Source: Odiellus spinosus (Eukaryota; Arthropoda; Arachnida; Opiliones; Phalangiidae). Taken from it: a stretch of DNA of 64,000 bases. Under the pieces are notes generated by a model, which had not been told where the DNA came from, did no database searches, and saw only the letters and a program-made list of their open reading frames with translations. This document shows positions 47,608-58,684 of the stretch, piece by piece; within the stretch, counting starts at the first letter, position 1; each line of letters opens with the position of its first letter. Location of the stretch: positions 31,857,686-31,921,685 of the forward strand of contig OY987226.1 of NCBI GenBank assembly GCA_963920705.1. Reading direction: 5' to 3'. Position numbers and translations under genes: made by a program.

Positions 47608-47771
47608 GAGGTCGGGGTTTGGACAAGATATTTCTGATTTTTTTATCTTTATTCGTAATTTGAAATTTTCCACGGGAAGTCTATGATAAATCCAATGTAA
47701 TCGCGAATATTTAACCGATTATTAACTGATTAACTGATATTTGTGGATTATCTTGTCTAAACCCCGATCTC
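47608..47771. mobile_element. 164-bp Tc1/mariner-type MITE, copy 2
   Basis: GAGGTCGGGGTTTGGACAAG at the left, inverse at the right, TA at 47606-47607 and 47772-47773. Clearly the same family as 44047-44219. Confidence 0.88.
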
Positions 47772-48059
47772 TATTAAGAAAGCAACAGATTAAAGCCTCT
47801 ATGTATGCAGTTATAAAATACTTAATTCTCCAAACGACAATTATGGTGTTTATACCAAGAATGTTACAAAGAACAACCCAAACTGCCCATAGGAATTTGG
47901 GTAAAGTAATGTTAAAATTTTTTGTTTCGCCACTGGTAAAATTTTATTGTTATAGTAAACTAGGGTTGTGTCCTCACCTTTCTACCACAAAAATAATCAT
48001 TTAACCATTATAGTGTGCCAATACAAATCAATTGAAGTTTAGCTCAATAATGTTAAAGA

Positions 48060-48420
48060 TAGGCCACATCGTTGGATTCGACAATGGAGTAGACTGTCTT
48101 CCCCCACCTGAAATCAGTTGAAATTTTGAATATTAGTAGACACACGATAGATAAAGATTCTGGGAAAATATCGTTTTGTAACTGCCATGGAATTTTTCTC
48201 AGCAACTATTTATATTACCCAGAATTTTGACATAATTTGAGGTGCGGAAGCCCAAAATGCCTGTAAAAGTGTTCAACCTGCCGAACAACAAAGTTTTGCA
48301 GCAAAGCAAATTCAAGGAGCGAGGCACAGACTATACAGCTAACTCGTATAGTCTTTGTGTTCTGAAAAAACAAAGAGAAATAACACCGCAAAAGTATACT
48401 GTAGTGGTTTTTATTAAGAA
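48060..48420. pseudogene. Relic of a DDE-SWIM transposon terminus
   Basis: Blocks such as GACTATACAGCTAACTCGTATAG, TTTTGTAACTGCCA and AATGCCTGTAAAAGTGTTC follow the same order as in the 972-bp terminal repeats of 26403-30026, but with much divergence. No coding left. Confidence 0.6.
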
Positions 48421-48469
48421 ACACATTATTAGTAATTCGACGAAAAATAACAATTTTAGTTCGGCTAAG

Positions 48470-49431
48470 ATACGACTATAATTAACCAAGTAGCAATTTA
48501 CTCCGATGAAATTAATGCCAATTTAAGGGAATGAAGCTTTTTATAGCTCAGGAAAAAAGGATTTAAAACAATCACAGGAATTGTACAGATACGAGCCCGA
48601 TACCACTCGAAAATCCAGATCTTTAGCTACAAAATACGCGTCTCCGGTCTCATCTTGACGCCGTATTTAATTATTTATCGAATATTAGAAAAACTACCTA
48701 CAGAGGCCAATTCCGTCCACTCGAAACAAAGTCGAGTTTAAAAGTTTTAAAAGTTAATTAATTCAAAATACCTTATTAAAACGCGAATTTGCAAGCTTGG
48801 AAATCATTGAAGATTGACAGTTCAATAATTTCAAAGCAAACCGCATTTTTTTCTTGCTTTTTCCGAAGTCTTTTAGGCTGGAAATATTTTTAAACGCGAA
48901 TTCAGTATAGAGGGCGGTATAGTGTTTCATAACAATACTTTTAAAAAAGGCTTAGAACATAATATGGCTCTATTTTTGACTGTTTAAAAATGGAAAATGT
49001 TCATGTGGGTGTTTTAGTTGCCTTTGAAACTGAGTAAAATATTGTGAAATTTGTTGTAATTTGTTTTATAATAAAAACGCACAATATGAAAATGAATTTT
49101 GGTAGCTTTTAGCTTTTACAATGGTTGTTTTTATGTAGATAGAGCGGATAGTTGAAAACTTTGGGTACAGTGAATATTGTACTCATTATTCTATGATTAT
49201 CTACGGGTGCACGGACATTACCCTCCACTGACCGGCGATTTGACTCAGGTCGGACGGAATTACACTCTTCTGGACGGAATTGGCCGCGTCGCTTGACTTT
49301 GATAAACGTCTCGTATCATTTAGACCTATCAAAGTTATGGAAAGCAAAGTAGCTTGAAATACGCGGAAAAGTTCAATTTATAAAAAGATATACCAAAATT
49401 GGACACGGTTAACACTGGGAGAGTTTTCTTG
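48470..49431 (-). repeat. Truncated inverse copy of the 33.56-34.52 kb transposon
   Basis: Shares long blocks with that element in opposite orientation (AGAGGCCAATTCCGTCCACTC, TAGAGGGCGGTA, CTGGACGGAATTGGCC). Its expected terminal GGTGGTGGCGGG is replaced at about 49,435 by the hairpin-rich sequence that starts the virus-like region. Confidence 0.7.
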
Positions 49432-49439
49432 GTGATTTT

Positions 49440-49475
49440 ACTCGTGCGGGGGACGCAGTCCCCCCTCGCACGAGT
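49440..49475. repeat. Strong GC hairpin
   Basis: ACTCGTGCGGGGGAC, 3-nt loop, GTCCCCCCTCGCACGAGT; near perfect. It sits exactly where a host transposon copy is cut off. Confidence 0.75.
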
Positions 49476-49581
49476 ATTGCGCCGACTTCTCCTGAAACTA
49501 AACTCGAACTACGTCATCCTAGACTTCCCCTCTGCAAAATTCTTCGTCTCCAATTTTCGTGTCTATCGTCTCAGAGATGAG

Positions 49582-49622
49582 GCAGGCGATATACCGATTC
49601 TTCGAATCGGTATATCGCCTGC
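49582..49622. repeat. Perfect 19-bp hairpin
   Basis: GCAGGCGATATACCGATTC, loop TTC, exact inverse. Its GTATATCGCC word is the core of the tandem units that follow. Confidence 0.85.
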
Positions 49623-49624
49623 AG

Positions 49625-49975
49625 ACCCCCCTTCCCTCCCCCAAATCCGTATATCGCCAGCACTTTTTACCCCCCTTTCCCAGCCCCAAATCCATATATA
49701 GCCGGCACTTTCACCCCACCCACCAAATCCGTATATCGCCAGCACTTTTTACCCCTCTTTCCCAGCCCCAAATCCGTATATAGCCGGCAGTTTCACCCCA
49801 CCCACCAAATCCGTATATCGCCAGCACTTTTTACCCACCTTTCCCAGCCCCAAATCCGTATATAGCCGGCACTTTCACCCCACCCACCAAATCCGTATAT
49901 CACCAGCACTTTTTACCCCCCTTTCCCAGCCCCAAATCCGTATATCGCCAACACTTTTTTACCCCCCTTTTTACC
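49625..49975. repeat. Tandem repeat of GTATATCGCC/AGCC units
   Basis: About eight half-units of 40-45 bp, alternating CCGTATATCGCCAGCACTTT and CCGTATATAGCCGGCACTTT, separated by C-rich spacers (ACCCCCCTTTCCCAGCCCC). Very C-rich on the plus strand. A further hairpin, GGGGGCCGGTAGGG...CCCTACCGGTCCCCC, follows at about 49,994-50,033. Confidence 0.85.
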
Positions 49976-50219
49976 CCCATCCCCTCTACGGAGGGGGGCC
50001 GGTAGGGAGCACTCTCGCCCCCTACCGGTCCCCCTAAAATCTCCCAACGGGTAACATTCCGGTACCCTCCGGCTTCTACTGTGTCTCACCCTGTAGGTGT
50101 CCTAGAAAAGGATAGGCTTAAAATCGGCTTCAGCTATACCAGCCCCGGTAGGTCGGCGGCTAGAAAATGATAGGCTTAAAATCGGCTTCAACATAAATAA
50201 AAACCACCGTTTCAAAGAC

Positions 50220-50372
50220 AAAAATCAGTTTTTTTTTATTCAAAAGTTTGTTTCAAAGACAAAGTCTCACAAAAATCAGTTTTTTTATTCAAAAGTTTGT
50301 TTCAAAGACAAAGTCTCACAAAAATCAGTTTTTTTATTCAAAAGTTTGTTTCAAAGACAAAGTCTCACAATT
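50220..50372. repeat. 51-bp tandem repeat near the polymerase 3' end
   Basis: Three copies of a unit with ATTCAAAAGTTTGTTTCAAAG and GTCTCACAAAAATCAG. Just left, CTAGAAAAGGATAGGCTTAA and ATCGGCTTCA also occur twice (50,102-50,190). Confidence 0.85.
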
Positions 50373-50437
50373 TTTTTTTAATTAACATTTTATTTACACA
50401 ATTTGTACATTTTAGACACTTTTAACCCCTTTTAAAG

Positions 50438-53400
50438 CTAACCGACATACCCGTAGGGTACAGTTTCATAATTCGGTAGTACTTTGACCTTGTCAATAAC
50501 TGGCCGATATATTTTCCTTTCGTCCACGGATATTAGGGTGTGGTCATTTAACCTTCTAATTTGTTTGAGGATCGGAACGTGGTATCCTTCTACCTTTTCG
50601 CCCCCGACACCAACCAACAGCTTCAGGTTATCAAAATTAATGATTTTTTCATTGGAGGCATTAATCCTGAAACCTTTAATCTTAGTAACGTCGTGGTATT
50701 CATTGGTGTCGGGGTTGTGAATGCGAATAGAGTAGTTTTTGGGTCCACCGCATACGAGCTCGGAAATGTACGCTCGGGGACCATAGCATTCGAGCTCATT
50801 CTTCATTTCCCCTAAATAATCTCCGGTCTTTATTAGTGACTCGCCACCCGGTGCTAAGAATATCAGAGAATCAGTATCTGTATAATACGCGTGTCTGCCG
50901 ACCATCTCGAGGTATCTGAGTAATTCTAAGCGTGCTAGGGCTGTGGTGTAAGCGGCCAACGTAACGTTACCATGCTTAAGGACTGTCTCATTTTCGATAG
51001 TTGGGGCATATTTTATGAGAATAGTCTCATCATTAATAGGTAGAATTGATTTTACCTCTATGTCAGGGTTCAAAAGTAGGGCGTATAACTTGCTAGGTTC
51101 TTTTATAAGCTCGCTCTTGGTAGTAAGGGTCTTCTGGTCTTGTTTGCCCCAGAAACTGTTGAGAAAAAATTTAGAGAGACTGCGAAGACCCTCATTCTTA
51201 GCTATTTGATTGAACTCTACCTGAACCCCTTCAACATCTTTAAAATTTTTAACGTATTTTTCTTTATCCTCTAGAGTGAGACAGTCGGAGGGGAATCCAC
51301 TAGCCTGCGTTTTAAGGGCTAGAAAGGCCTAAATATAGTCGCGAAAGAGACCCCCGTTTCTTTATCGTATTGCGTGACTTGGTATGACCAAGCTTCAAAT
51401 GACCGCAGAATGACGTAATTCCGTTTGACGGCGTGTCTAAGTTCGTCTATCACCCATACCCCTGTTAATTTTCTCAAATGGTCGGGATGGTCGCAGGCCC
51501 CCTGATATTTTGTAACGGCGCAGGTATAGCATAACGTAAATACGAGTTTATCATTGAATTTAAGGGGAAGTACAGGGTGATATAAATTTTTAGGGGGAAG
51601 CACTCGCATTTTAATAAACCCTCAAAGGAAAATACATCGGGGATATTGTGCAGCAGTATTTGGGGGTGACCGACAGGAATTTTCCCACCCTTATTAATGT
51701 AGGGATATAAACTTGTTACGTCATAATAGAAAAGCTTGTCAGAGCCCTCTACTTGGTGGTATAGTTTTATTGCATTTGTACGCCCTCCGTAAAATGCCTC
51801 ACGTGGGTTTAAGGGACTCATGACTTTGATTTTAATATCCTCGCGGGTTAAAAAAGCGTCAATCTCGGGGTTATTTTTCTTTTGGGCTGTCCATTCACAT
51901 TCCCAAATAACAGTCACTTGGTAGCCAAGGCTGTGTAATTTTTCAAGGATTTTTTCGGTGCTAATATACCTCGTGGTCATGGTCTGACTCGGGTCCCCCT
52001 GCAACGATTGGTGTCTGTTAAATTTGAAACATGTGGTACAGACGTGGAAAAAACAACCCATGAATTCGAAAATTTCTTGGCCGTATAGTCCGTCAATTTT
52101 GATATTCTTTATTTTCGCTTCTTTGCCGTTATAAGCTGATTGTATAACGATCCCCCTTTGGTACGAGAGCCACTCAAGCCACTGAATAGCGACGTGCGAT
52201 TGATTCTCTTTAAGACGGTATCCGTTAGAAGGAAAAATTCCGATGGAATCTTTCTTTAAAAACTTCTTTCGGTATGCGTAAAAACATACGCCAGGTAAAG
52301 TGATGGCTCCCGAAGCAAAGGGATCAACGTCAGCTATATTTAGCAGCATTTTACGGTACTCGAGACAACCAGCCTTAAGGAGCGTGACGTCATTTACACA
52401 ATAAAAATCAAGTTCCGCTAAGAAATTAAAGCCTTTTTCAGACTTCGTGTCAGTGTCGTACCACCTCAGAAATTTCTCCTGACTGTCCCGGTCAAAGTAC
52501 TGGTATCCGTAAGCTTCCGGTGGAGGTAATGTTTTTTCCAATATATAATTACATGCCGTGGGACGATTAAGGTCAAAAACGTGGTCGACCTCATTAAACA
52601 GAAAGAGAGGAAAATAACCTTTAGCACTATCCTTTAAACCGAAGGTCTTTGGAAATTTAGATAAAGCCACAGGTATGAAGCTAAAGGAGTCGAGAAACAG
52701 TAGATTAAATACTTTCATCTTTAAGATTTTGGTACCATTGATAATGAGTTCAGGGGTCCAATCCTTTTTCATAATTTCTTTGATTAAAAGTTGATTATCA
52801 TAATTCGAACCATTATGCGATAATAAGACGACACTTTTGACAGTGCTAAATTTCTGGAGATAATCTAGAAAACCTATCACGGGGTTTGCGCCCGCAAAGC
52901 GATTCAGCCGAGATCCAAATTGCGAGCATCTATCACAGACAAAAGTACAACCTACTTGATCAATGCACTCTTCACAAACCGCCTTACTAACGCAAAGTAT
53001 TGCCTCGTGTTCAAAAGCGCTTACTTTTTCCCGTCTACTCTTAATTTTAATTGTTTCAAAGTCGAAGAAAATCAACATATAACTTGGTGCATTGTTCTTT
53101 GGTCTTTTGACGGTTAATTTCTGGGCAGTTTCGCCGATTACATGTACGTAGCACAAATGATCCGAAGGCATGTACTTTTTGCACACCGTACAATACATTT
53201 CACCGCATGTATGGGTTTCGCGCCGACGTTCAAAGTCCACTAATTTGAAACACTCGGCACAATTGTACAGCCGCTCACAAAGTGATTTCTTTGAGCCTTG
53301 CGCGACTAAATGGCTTGCGTAACACTCACGATTATTAAAGGTTCGTAAACACTTGTTACACGCGACTTTCTCTCCCACACAGAGCTGGTCCCGTCTACAA

Positions 53401-54878
53401 AGAAAGCAAAAAGCATTGCATTTGTGCGACCGCGGTCGCCAGAAAGGTTCAAGGCATTTAAAACAAAAATATTCCGCGCCAAAAAGTGGTTTTAAGTTCG
53501 TGATTACATTGTAGTGTATTTTTTTTTCGTTTAACAATAGTAGTCTCGGGCGCTTGTCACTTACGGTATTCTCGCCTAAAACAAAAACGGGTATATTATT
53601 TTGAAATTGATAAACGAGTATTGAGTACTGGTGTAAATAGTTCTTGAATTTTTCAAACGAGGCCGCGCTACCGCACTCTTTTCCTGGTTTGACACGCGCT
53701 TTGCAACAAAGATCTAGTGCTTCGCGCCGCTGCATAGTGTTGTGGGGTCGTGTATGGGCAATCGATTCATATTGCTTTTTAAGGTTTTTATCGCCCGTGG
53801 TATCAGCGAGGAACTTGTTATGTGCAATAGCTACACAAAGCGCCCGAGGGAGACACAGGGTGTCCTTGTTTACAATACTTGTAATACCCCGACGGCTTTT
53901 GCTAAAGACATTGAATATCTGTTTACCGCGCTTTTTAGAGTGTCCGTGTTCCTGAGGCAGCCTCACAATGTTGAAGGTAATGTGGATGGGCCCTAGGAAA
54001 AATTTCTCTACCTTATCGTCGTAGAGGATATCTACAATAAGGGAGAATATCAGACTAGGATCAAGTTGATCCGCCGCGCGGAAAGAAAGTTCCAATTCGG
54101 GGCGGGAGGGGAGGGCGAGACTACGGAGGGTAATTTGTACCTGATCATCAGGTTCAAACTGTGCCAAAACAGCCTCTACAACTCTACAGAGCCCGGCTTC
54201 GATATCATCAGTTAATTGGAGGGTGATTACGCGAGCGAATAAATTAAACTTTTCGTAGAATTTTTCACTGTTGTTCATGATTTCACAGTCGGGTATGGAA
54301 TCAAGATCTGTGGGGTGTGGGGGGTTGCAGTCTCCGGCGTCAACAGTTATTGGTGGTTGCGGGTCGCCACCCCCGGTTTGGTCCCCTTCTTCCTCGCTCA
54401 GGTCTGAATAGTCCCAGTCCGTGGGTAGGGGGAGGTCCATGACAGGGTCCGTAGTCCCCCCAGAGTTCATAGGCTCCTCAGACCCCGTACTTCCCTCAAG
54501 ATCGTCCAAAAACCGGGTCATATCCCGATCGTGCTGGGACCTCATGAAGTCTTCCAAGAGCTTGATCTCTTCATCTATAGAGGTCTTTAACTCCTCAGTC
54601 CGTTTTTCCATTCGGAGCATGTACGGGGGTCTTAGCCGCTCGGGGAGGAGACTCCAGAAAAGATTCAGTTGTTCGATGGTCTGGCACTCTTCGGGGCTCT
54701 TTGGGGCTTGCTTCATGTACCCCACAAGATCCAAGAAAGTTTCAATGAGGTTAAAACTCCCATGTCGGAGGAAGGTCGGCAGCGTTGTGGGAACGTCGGT
54801 CGGATTGACGTTGAGCAAGAAACACAACCAGAAATAAAACTCGTAGATTTTCTTCAGGGGCCACGGTCTAGAAACCAT
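50438..54878 (-). pseudogene. polB: Protein-primed family B DNA polymerase, virus-like, two lesions
   Basis: Replicative polymerase of the Polinton/adintovirus type. First ATG in frame is at 54878. Order on the minus strand: long acidic N-terminal part, a block with four or more Cys/His clusters (53,480-53,160), exonuclease motifs FFDFET (about 53,060), SHNGSNYD (about 52,810) and YCVNDV (about 52,390), then polymerase motif A YYDVTSLYP (about 51,705), motif B LNSFWGK (about 51,150) and motif C YTDTDS (about 50,870). The frame shifts at about 51,595 in a C/A run, and a second shift with a stop occurs at about 51,330-51,345. All catalytic motifs remain, so decay is recent or the breaks are assembly errors. 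Poly(A) signal on the minus strand at about 50,390. Known family role: replication primed by a terminal protein. Confidence 0.9.
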
Positions 54879-54925
54879 GTTAAAGATTCCCCGTCCATGA
54901 TGAGCCGTGTAGATGTTAAAGTTTG

Positions 54926-54962
54926 AACTGATTTTGTGATTCGACCAACCTTCGTATTTATA
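54926..54962 (-). promoter_or_regulatory. Core promoter of the polymerase gene
   Basis: TATAAATA (54962-54955) and initiator TCAGTT (54931-54926), with 33 nt from the first T to the initiator A. The first downstream ATG opens a short out-of-frame ORF; the next starts the polymerase at 54878. Confidence 0.65.
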
Positions 54963-55114
54963 CCCACAAAATCCTCTGGCCCCTCCCAACTTTAAATCCC
55001 ATACAAGCGTGGGATTTTTCTACCGACCTTATAAACCCTACACAATAATTACAATGGTGAAATACGAGGACCTTTCATGACTCCCTGGTTGCCACGGTAT
55101 GAAAGGCACTATGG

Positions 55115-55261
55115 GTAGGCTTAAAGTCGACCTGTCATGTTGTTTCAACAAAGGGATCTTAGGAATGTGTTTTTCTAGTTCCCTCCCTAGAATGAAAAAT
55201 TCGATGTAGGGGGTAAAGTAGACCTGTCAGGTTGTTGCAACAAAAGGGTTCTCAGGAATGT
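55115..55261. promoter_or_regulatory. Two direct repeats in the divergent intergenic region
   Basis: GTAGGCTTAAAGTCGACCTG... (55115-55169) and GTAGGGGGTAAAGTAGACCTG... (55206-55261). Each contains a palindromic word (TGTTGTTTCAACA, TTGTTGCAACAA) and ends CAGGAATGT or TAGGAATGT. The position between divergent virus-like genes suggests a regulatory or replication role; inference only. The TAGGCTTAAA word also occurs twice beyond the 3' end of polB. Confidence 0.45.
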
Positions 55262-55547
55262 TCGTGCCTTCAAGGCTCGCGTAAACGAGTACAATGGGTC
55301 CAAACGCGCCAATGGGGCGTGGGAAATCCTGCTGGAGCAGGTTCAAACAAGTCACAGCAGGCCCCCAACACAAGGGCGTGAGAGCTTTTTGTTGAATACA
55401 TGAATAATAGATACAGAGGTCATGACGGGGTCAATTTATGTCACTCATAAGGGCGTAAGTTTCGCCGCACCTAGAAATGAGTTGAATAGTGGTACTTATA
55501 TTGACACGTAAATGGATTGACCTGATAGTAAACTCGTGGGCCTTACA

Positions 55548-55736
55548 ATGGAAGGACAGGTCGGAACCCGTTCGCTGATAAGTTTCTTACAGAAGAAACC
55601 CAAGAACATTCTTATGGTTTTGTGTGTAATTTTAGTATTGGCCGCTATAGAAACGATAAATCTATGTTTTCAGAAATTCGACATAAAAATCAGCATGCGG
55701 TCTGCCTTGAATGGGACTGACAGCCTTAGAAAATAA
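55548..55736 (+). CDS. Small single-span membrane protein, unknown
   Basis: 62 codons from ATG 55548. Short basic N-terminus (LQKKPKN), then one hydrophobic segment ILMVLCVILVLAAIETINLC (about residues 20-39), then a polar C-terminus. Probably a type II membrane protein. It lies between the polymerase and the unknown spliced gene, so it may belong to the virus-like element. No homologue recognised. Confidence 0.5.
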   Translation: MEGQVGTRSLISFLQKKPKNILMVLCVILVLAAIETINLCFQKFDIKISMRSALNGTDSLRK

Positions 55737-55831
55737 ATGGTCTTGTGAAGCTTATTTTCTTTTGTTCAAATTTAAAATTCCTGAGTTTTTAGGGGTGTCT
55801 AAATTCGGGGGACCCCATTCAATTTTAAGGG

Positions 55832-55868
55832 TATAAATAGCGGACCGTACTGGATCGAGTTATCAGTT
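55832..55868 (+). promoter_or_regulatory. Core promoter of the unknown spliced gene
   Basis: TATAAATA 55832-55839 and initiator TCAGTT 55863-55868, again 33 nt from first T to the initiator A. Start codon 22 nt after the initiator A. Confidence 0.75.
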
Positions 55869-55886
55869 GCTTACCAAGATTCCAAG

Positions 55887-56743
55887 ATGAACCCACCAAC
55901 AACCAAGCTACCCCGTAAGTGCCTTATGCTATTTTCTGCCGCGGACTTGGTAAAGTTTTTTAGACTTTGAATTTACGCGGGGCCCTCTCTCTTTTTTTTT
56001 CAGTTGTCGTTGTTGATCCGGCTACCGGCTACCGGCGCAAAATTCCAGCGTTTGCAAGTGGTAGGAAGCTAAATCATAGGATTCAACTTAGCGAACAGCG
56101 TTACTTAACGTTTGGGTTTGCCAATGGGACCTTCGACATTGAGATTCGAATAATTTCGAAAGATTCTCTGTCAGGATTCAGTATCACTCCTGCGGAATGG
56201 GCGACCTTGGCCCTCCGTCTTGGACCTTTAGCCATATGGACCCTTGGTCGCCAGGAGACACTTTTCGTAGTCACCATTAGCGAGAACTGCGTGAACACTC
56301 TGAAAGCAACGGCCATGAGCGATATCCTTAGACTGACCAGCTATTCCGTAGCGTAGAAAGACATCACACTGACGTCTGCAGAGTCTACCGAGTTACACCG
56401 GGTTTGCCCCAGTGTTACGGCCCACCTGGGGCACCTAAATAACCATCGGACGGTATTCGAGGAGATGTACCATACAATCGCCGAGTACTTAATTCAAATT
56501 CGGGACCAGTCGTTCAACGACAGAAATACCATGTCCATATTCTTCGATGACGACCAAACGGAAAAGTTCGATGCCGTCTATCAATATTACACTTGCTTCG
56601 TGAGCCCTTTCACGATTATTTCCACCTTTGAGGAAAATCTAAAAAATAAAGGCCTGAAAAGCGACTTTAGGGCCCACAATTTGTTTTCGATAATTAGTGG
56701 TCAATTGGTCCAACTTAAAAAATGTTTAGAGCGTGTTGCATAA
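55887..56743 (+). pseudogene. Spliced virus-associated gene of unknown function, one in-frame stop
   Basis: Exon 1 55887-55914 (ATG to CCCC|GTAAGT); intron 55915-56003 with a long T tract before CAG; exon 2 56004-56743 in phase. The frame holds one TAG at 56354-56356 and otherwise runs on without shift to TAA at 56743, about 255 codons. AATAAA follows at 56754-56759. The first half has beta-like alternation (RYLTFGF, FDIEIRII) and ITPAEWATLALRLGPL; the second half is helical and acidic, with EEMYHTIAEYLIQ and FFDDDQTEKFD. A loose resemblance to ssDNA-binding PC4-type folds is only an impression. Function unknown. The lone stop could be decay or a readthrough site. Confidence 0.6.
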
Positions 56744-56945
56744 TTTGTTTTTAAATAAAATCTAAAAATTTGCTCCGAAATTGTTTTTTACTATTTTTCG
56801 AAGTTAAGCCTATACCTTCCATTAGCGTCACAGTGCTACTTGAGCAAATATGAATCCGTATAACCTCTAAATAGCGTCTAGTTCATTATCAGGTACTTGG
56901 GTAAAAAACAACCCAACATAGATTTAAGGAAATTGTATTACAAAC

Positions 56946-57320
56946 GAAGGGTTCATAAGCTAACACAATCCGTGAACGCTGAAACATTGGCGCCACCTAG
57001 CTGCCGTATAATTTGAAACCAGTACATTTAAGTAATATATCCCAAACTAAATGGAATAATACTAACCTAGCAATTAATGTACCTTAAATAGACACTAAAA
57101 ATTTATTATTATGTGGTGGTGTAAAAAATAATAACATTGACTAAATAAACTCTAGTAGCTGATTTTCACGATAGGTGTCGACAGGGAACCTGTTAGCTAC
57201 CCCCATTCGTGAACGTTGAAACTTTGGCGTACAGTGCAACTTTATAACCTGAAACCATGACATCTAAATAAACCCCAAAACTAAATCGAATAATATCCTA
57301 ACAATTAAACTAAAATAATA
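56946..57320. repeat. Direct duplication of about 115 bp
   Basis: CGTGAACGCTGAAACATTGG... near 56,970 and CGTGAACGTTGAAACTTTGG... near 57,212 continue together through AACTGAAACCA-like and CCCAAACTAAATxGAATAAT blocks. Non-coding. Confidence 0.7.
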
Positions 57321-57396
57321 TTTACGTTTACAGGTAGGCCTGTAAAAGTAAATAAAACAAATTCAAGGAAATTACTTTTAAAAAACATTTATTTAA

Positions 57397-57789
57397 TTAA
57401 AAAAAAATACAAATTGTGGCGCGGCCTACACCGCTTGTAAGATATGGGGGGGGGGGGCACGTTGCGCGCCTCACGATGTCTTGGGCCCCCGAGATTATGA
57501 CCCTCCCCTGCTCGATGAAGGTCTCAATCTCGGCGGCATCCATCGGAGGCGCGGTGGCCGCCCACCAATGGCCAAGTTGGTCCAGTTCGGCGAGTACCCT
57601 TTTTATAATAATAATAATAATTTAGTAAGTTACAATAAGGGTTGATTAAGAGTTTGTTAGTCACGTACCGGCCACCCCAAACGTCGTAGGAGTACAAGGC
57701 GGCCGCCGGAACCTTGTTGTTCCGCACGACCGCCTGAAACTGGGCCATGGCAGCGGCCGGGTACTCCCCGTACCGTATCTGATAGCGGG
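57397..57789 (-). CDS. GC-rich two-exon 3' gene end, unknown function
   Basis: Minus strand. Exon 57669-57789 encodes RYGEYPAAAMAQFQ and VPAAALYSYDVWGG. A donor (G|GTACGT) and an acceptor (AAAAG, 57599) join in phase to exon 57397-57598, which encodes VLAELDQLGHWWAATAPPMD and IEQGRVIISGAQDIVRR, then a stop at 57397-57399, with a poly(A) signal on the minus strand at about 57,388. The composition is far richer in G+C than everything around, suggesting transfer or strong selection. The upstream exon is not resolved; an acceptor (CTCCAG) precedes 57789. Confidence 0.45.
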
Positions 57790-58245
57790 CTGGAGAAACT
57801 TACACGACTGAGTGGGCGTCCGGGTCGGGGTGTGCGGAGGGGCGAGCCAGGGGTATCCTGTTCGGTCCGGGGCGTCAATGACCGCGTACCCCTCCGCGAA
57901 ATGACGACGGTGGGCAGCGGGTGGCGGCGACGGTGTCCCTCTCCGGAGAAGCGGTTCCTCCCTCTGACGCTGCTCGGGGGTCGCTGCGGGATTCCCTTCC
58001 TCCCAAAACGGTGATGGCGGCGGAGACGGGCGACGCGGCACGCGTCGAACCCCGGCAATCCGGGCTTCGGGCGCCCCAGCTCCGAAAAGAGCGCGCCGAG
58101 CTCTGGCGGGGTGTCGAGCGGCTCGGTGTGTCCCCCTGGGTGACTTCGCCATCCAACGTCGGTCCGGAGACCGGCGCGGCGAGTACGCCGAGCTTCCGGG
58201 GGTTGAGGCAGGGACCTCCAGCTTTACACGGCTATTATAAAACAA
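57790..58245 (-). other. GC-rich block upstream of the previous gene
   Basis: Open in several frames because of composition, with many Pro, Arg and Ser codons. It may hold upstream exons of the gene ending at 57397, but no frame can be preferred. Confidence 0.35.
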
Positions 58246-58684
58246 GTTGGGAAACCAAAATATAACCTCCCCGACCCCAATGTTAAGGTAAAATAATTTA
58301 ACCTAACCCTACCTAAAATAAAAGATGAAAAGTAGAAGAAACAGCGTGCATTTCCCATCCACGTTACGGAGTATAAGTATTTACCCTTAACCTGAAGGAT
58401 TCAGAAAATACAAAAGATTGTGCTGCATTACCCATAATTATATGCGGCAGGTCGTAGACTTTTTAATAGACACACCAAATGATATGTCCTGCGTTAACTA
58501 GAATTATATGCGCCATGGTGTAGATTTCTTCATAGACACACCAAATGAACTGTTTATTTTCAAAGTAAATATGTAAAATACTAATTCTTGTAATATAAAT
58601 TAACACTTGAGCATAGGCTGTACTGTGTGATTATCTTTGATAAAGACGAAGGATTTAGTCTGGGATGGCCAGGAAGACAAGGAA

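Noticed and set aside
50484-54926. Plus-strand ORFs of 60-140 codons opposite the polymerase
   Set aside because: Shadows of the minus-strand polymerase coding sequence; no motifs of their own.
57657-58265. Several overlapping arginine- and proline-rich ORFs on both strands
   Set aside because: They are consequences of high G+C; only the spliced frame ending at 57397 has splice and poly(A) support.
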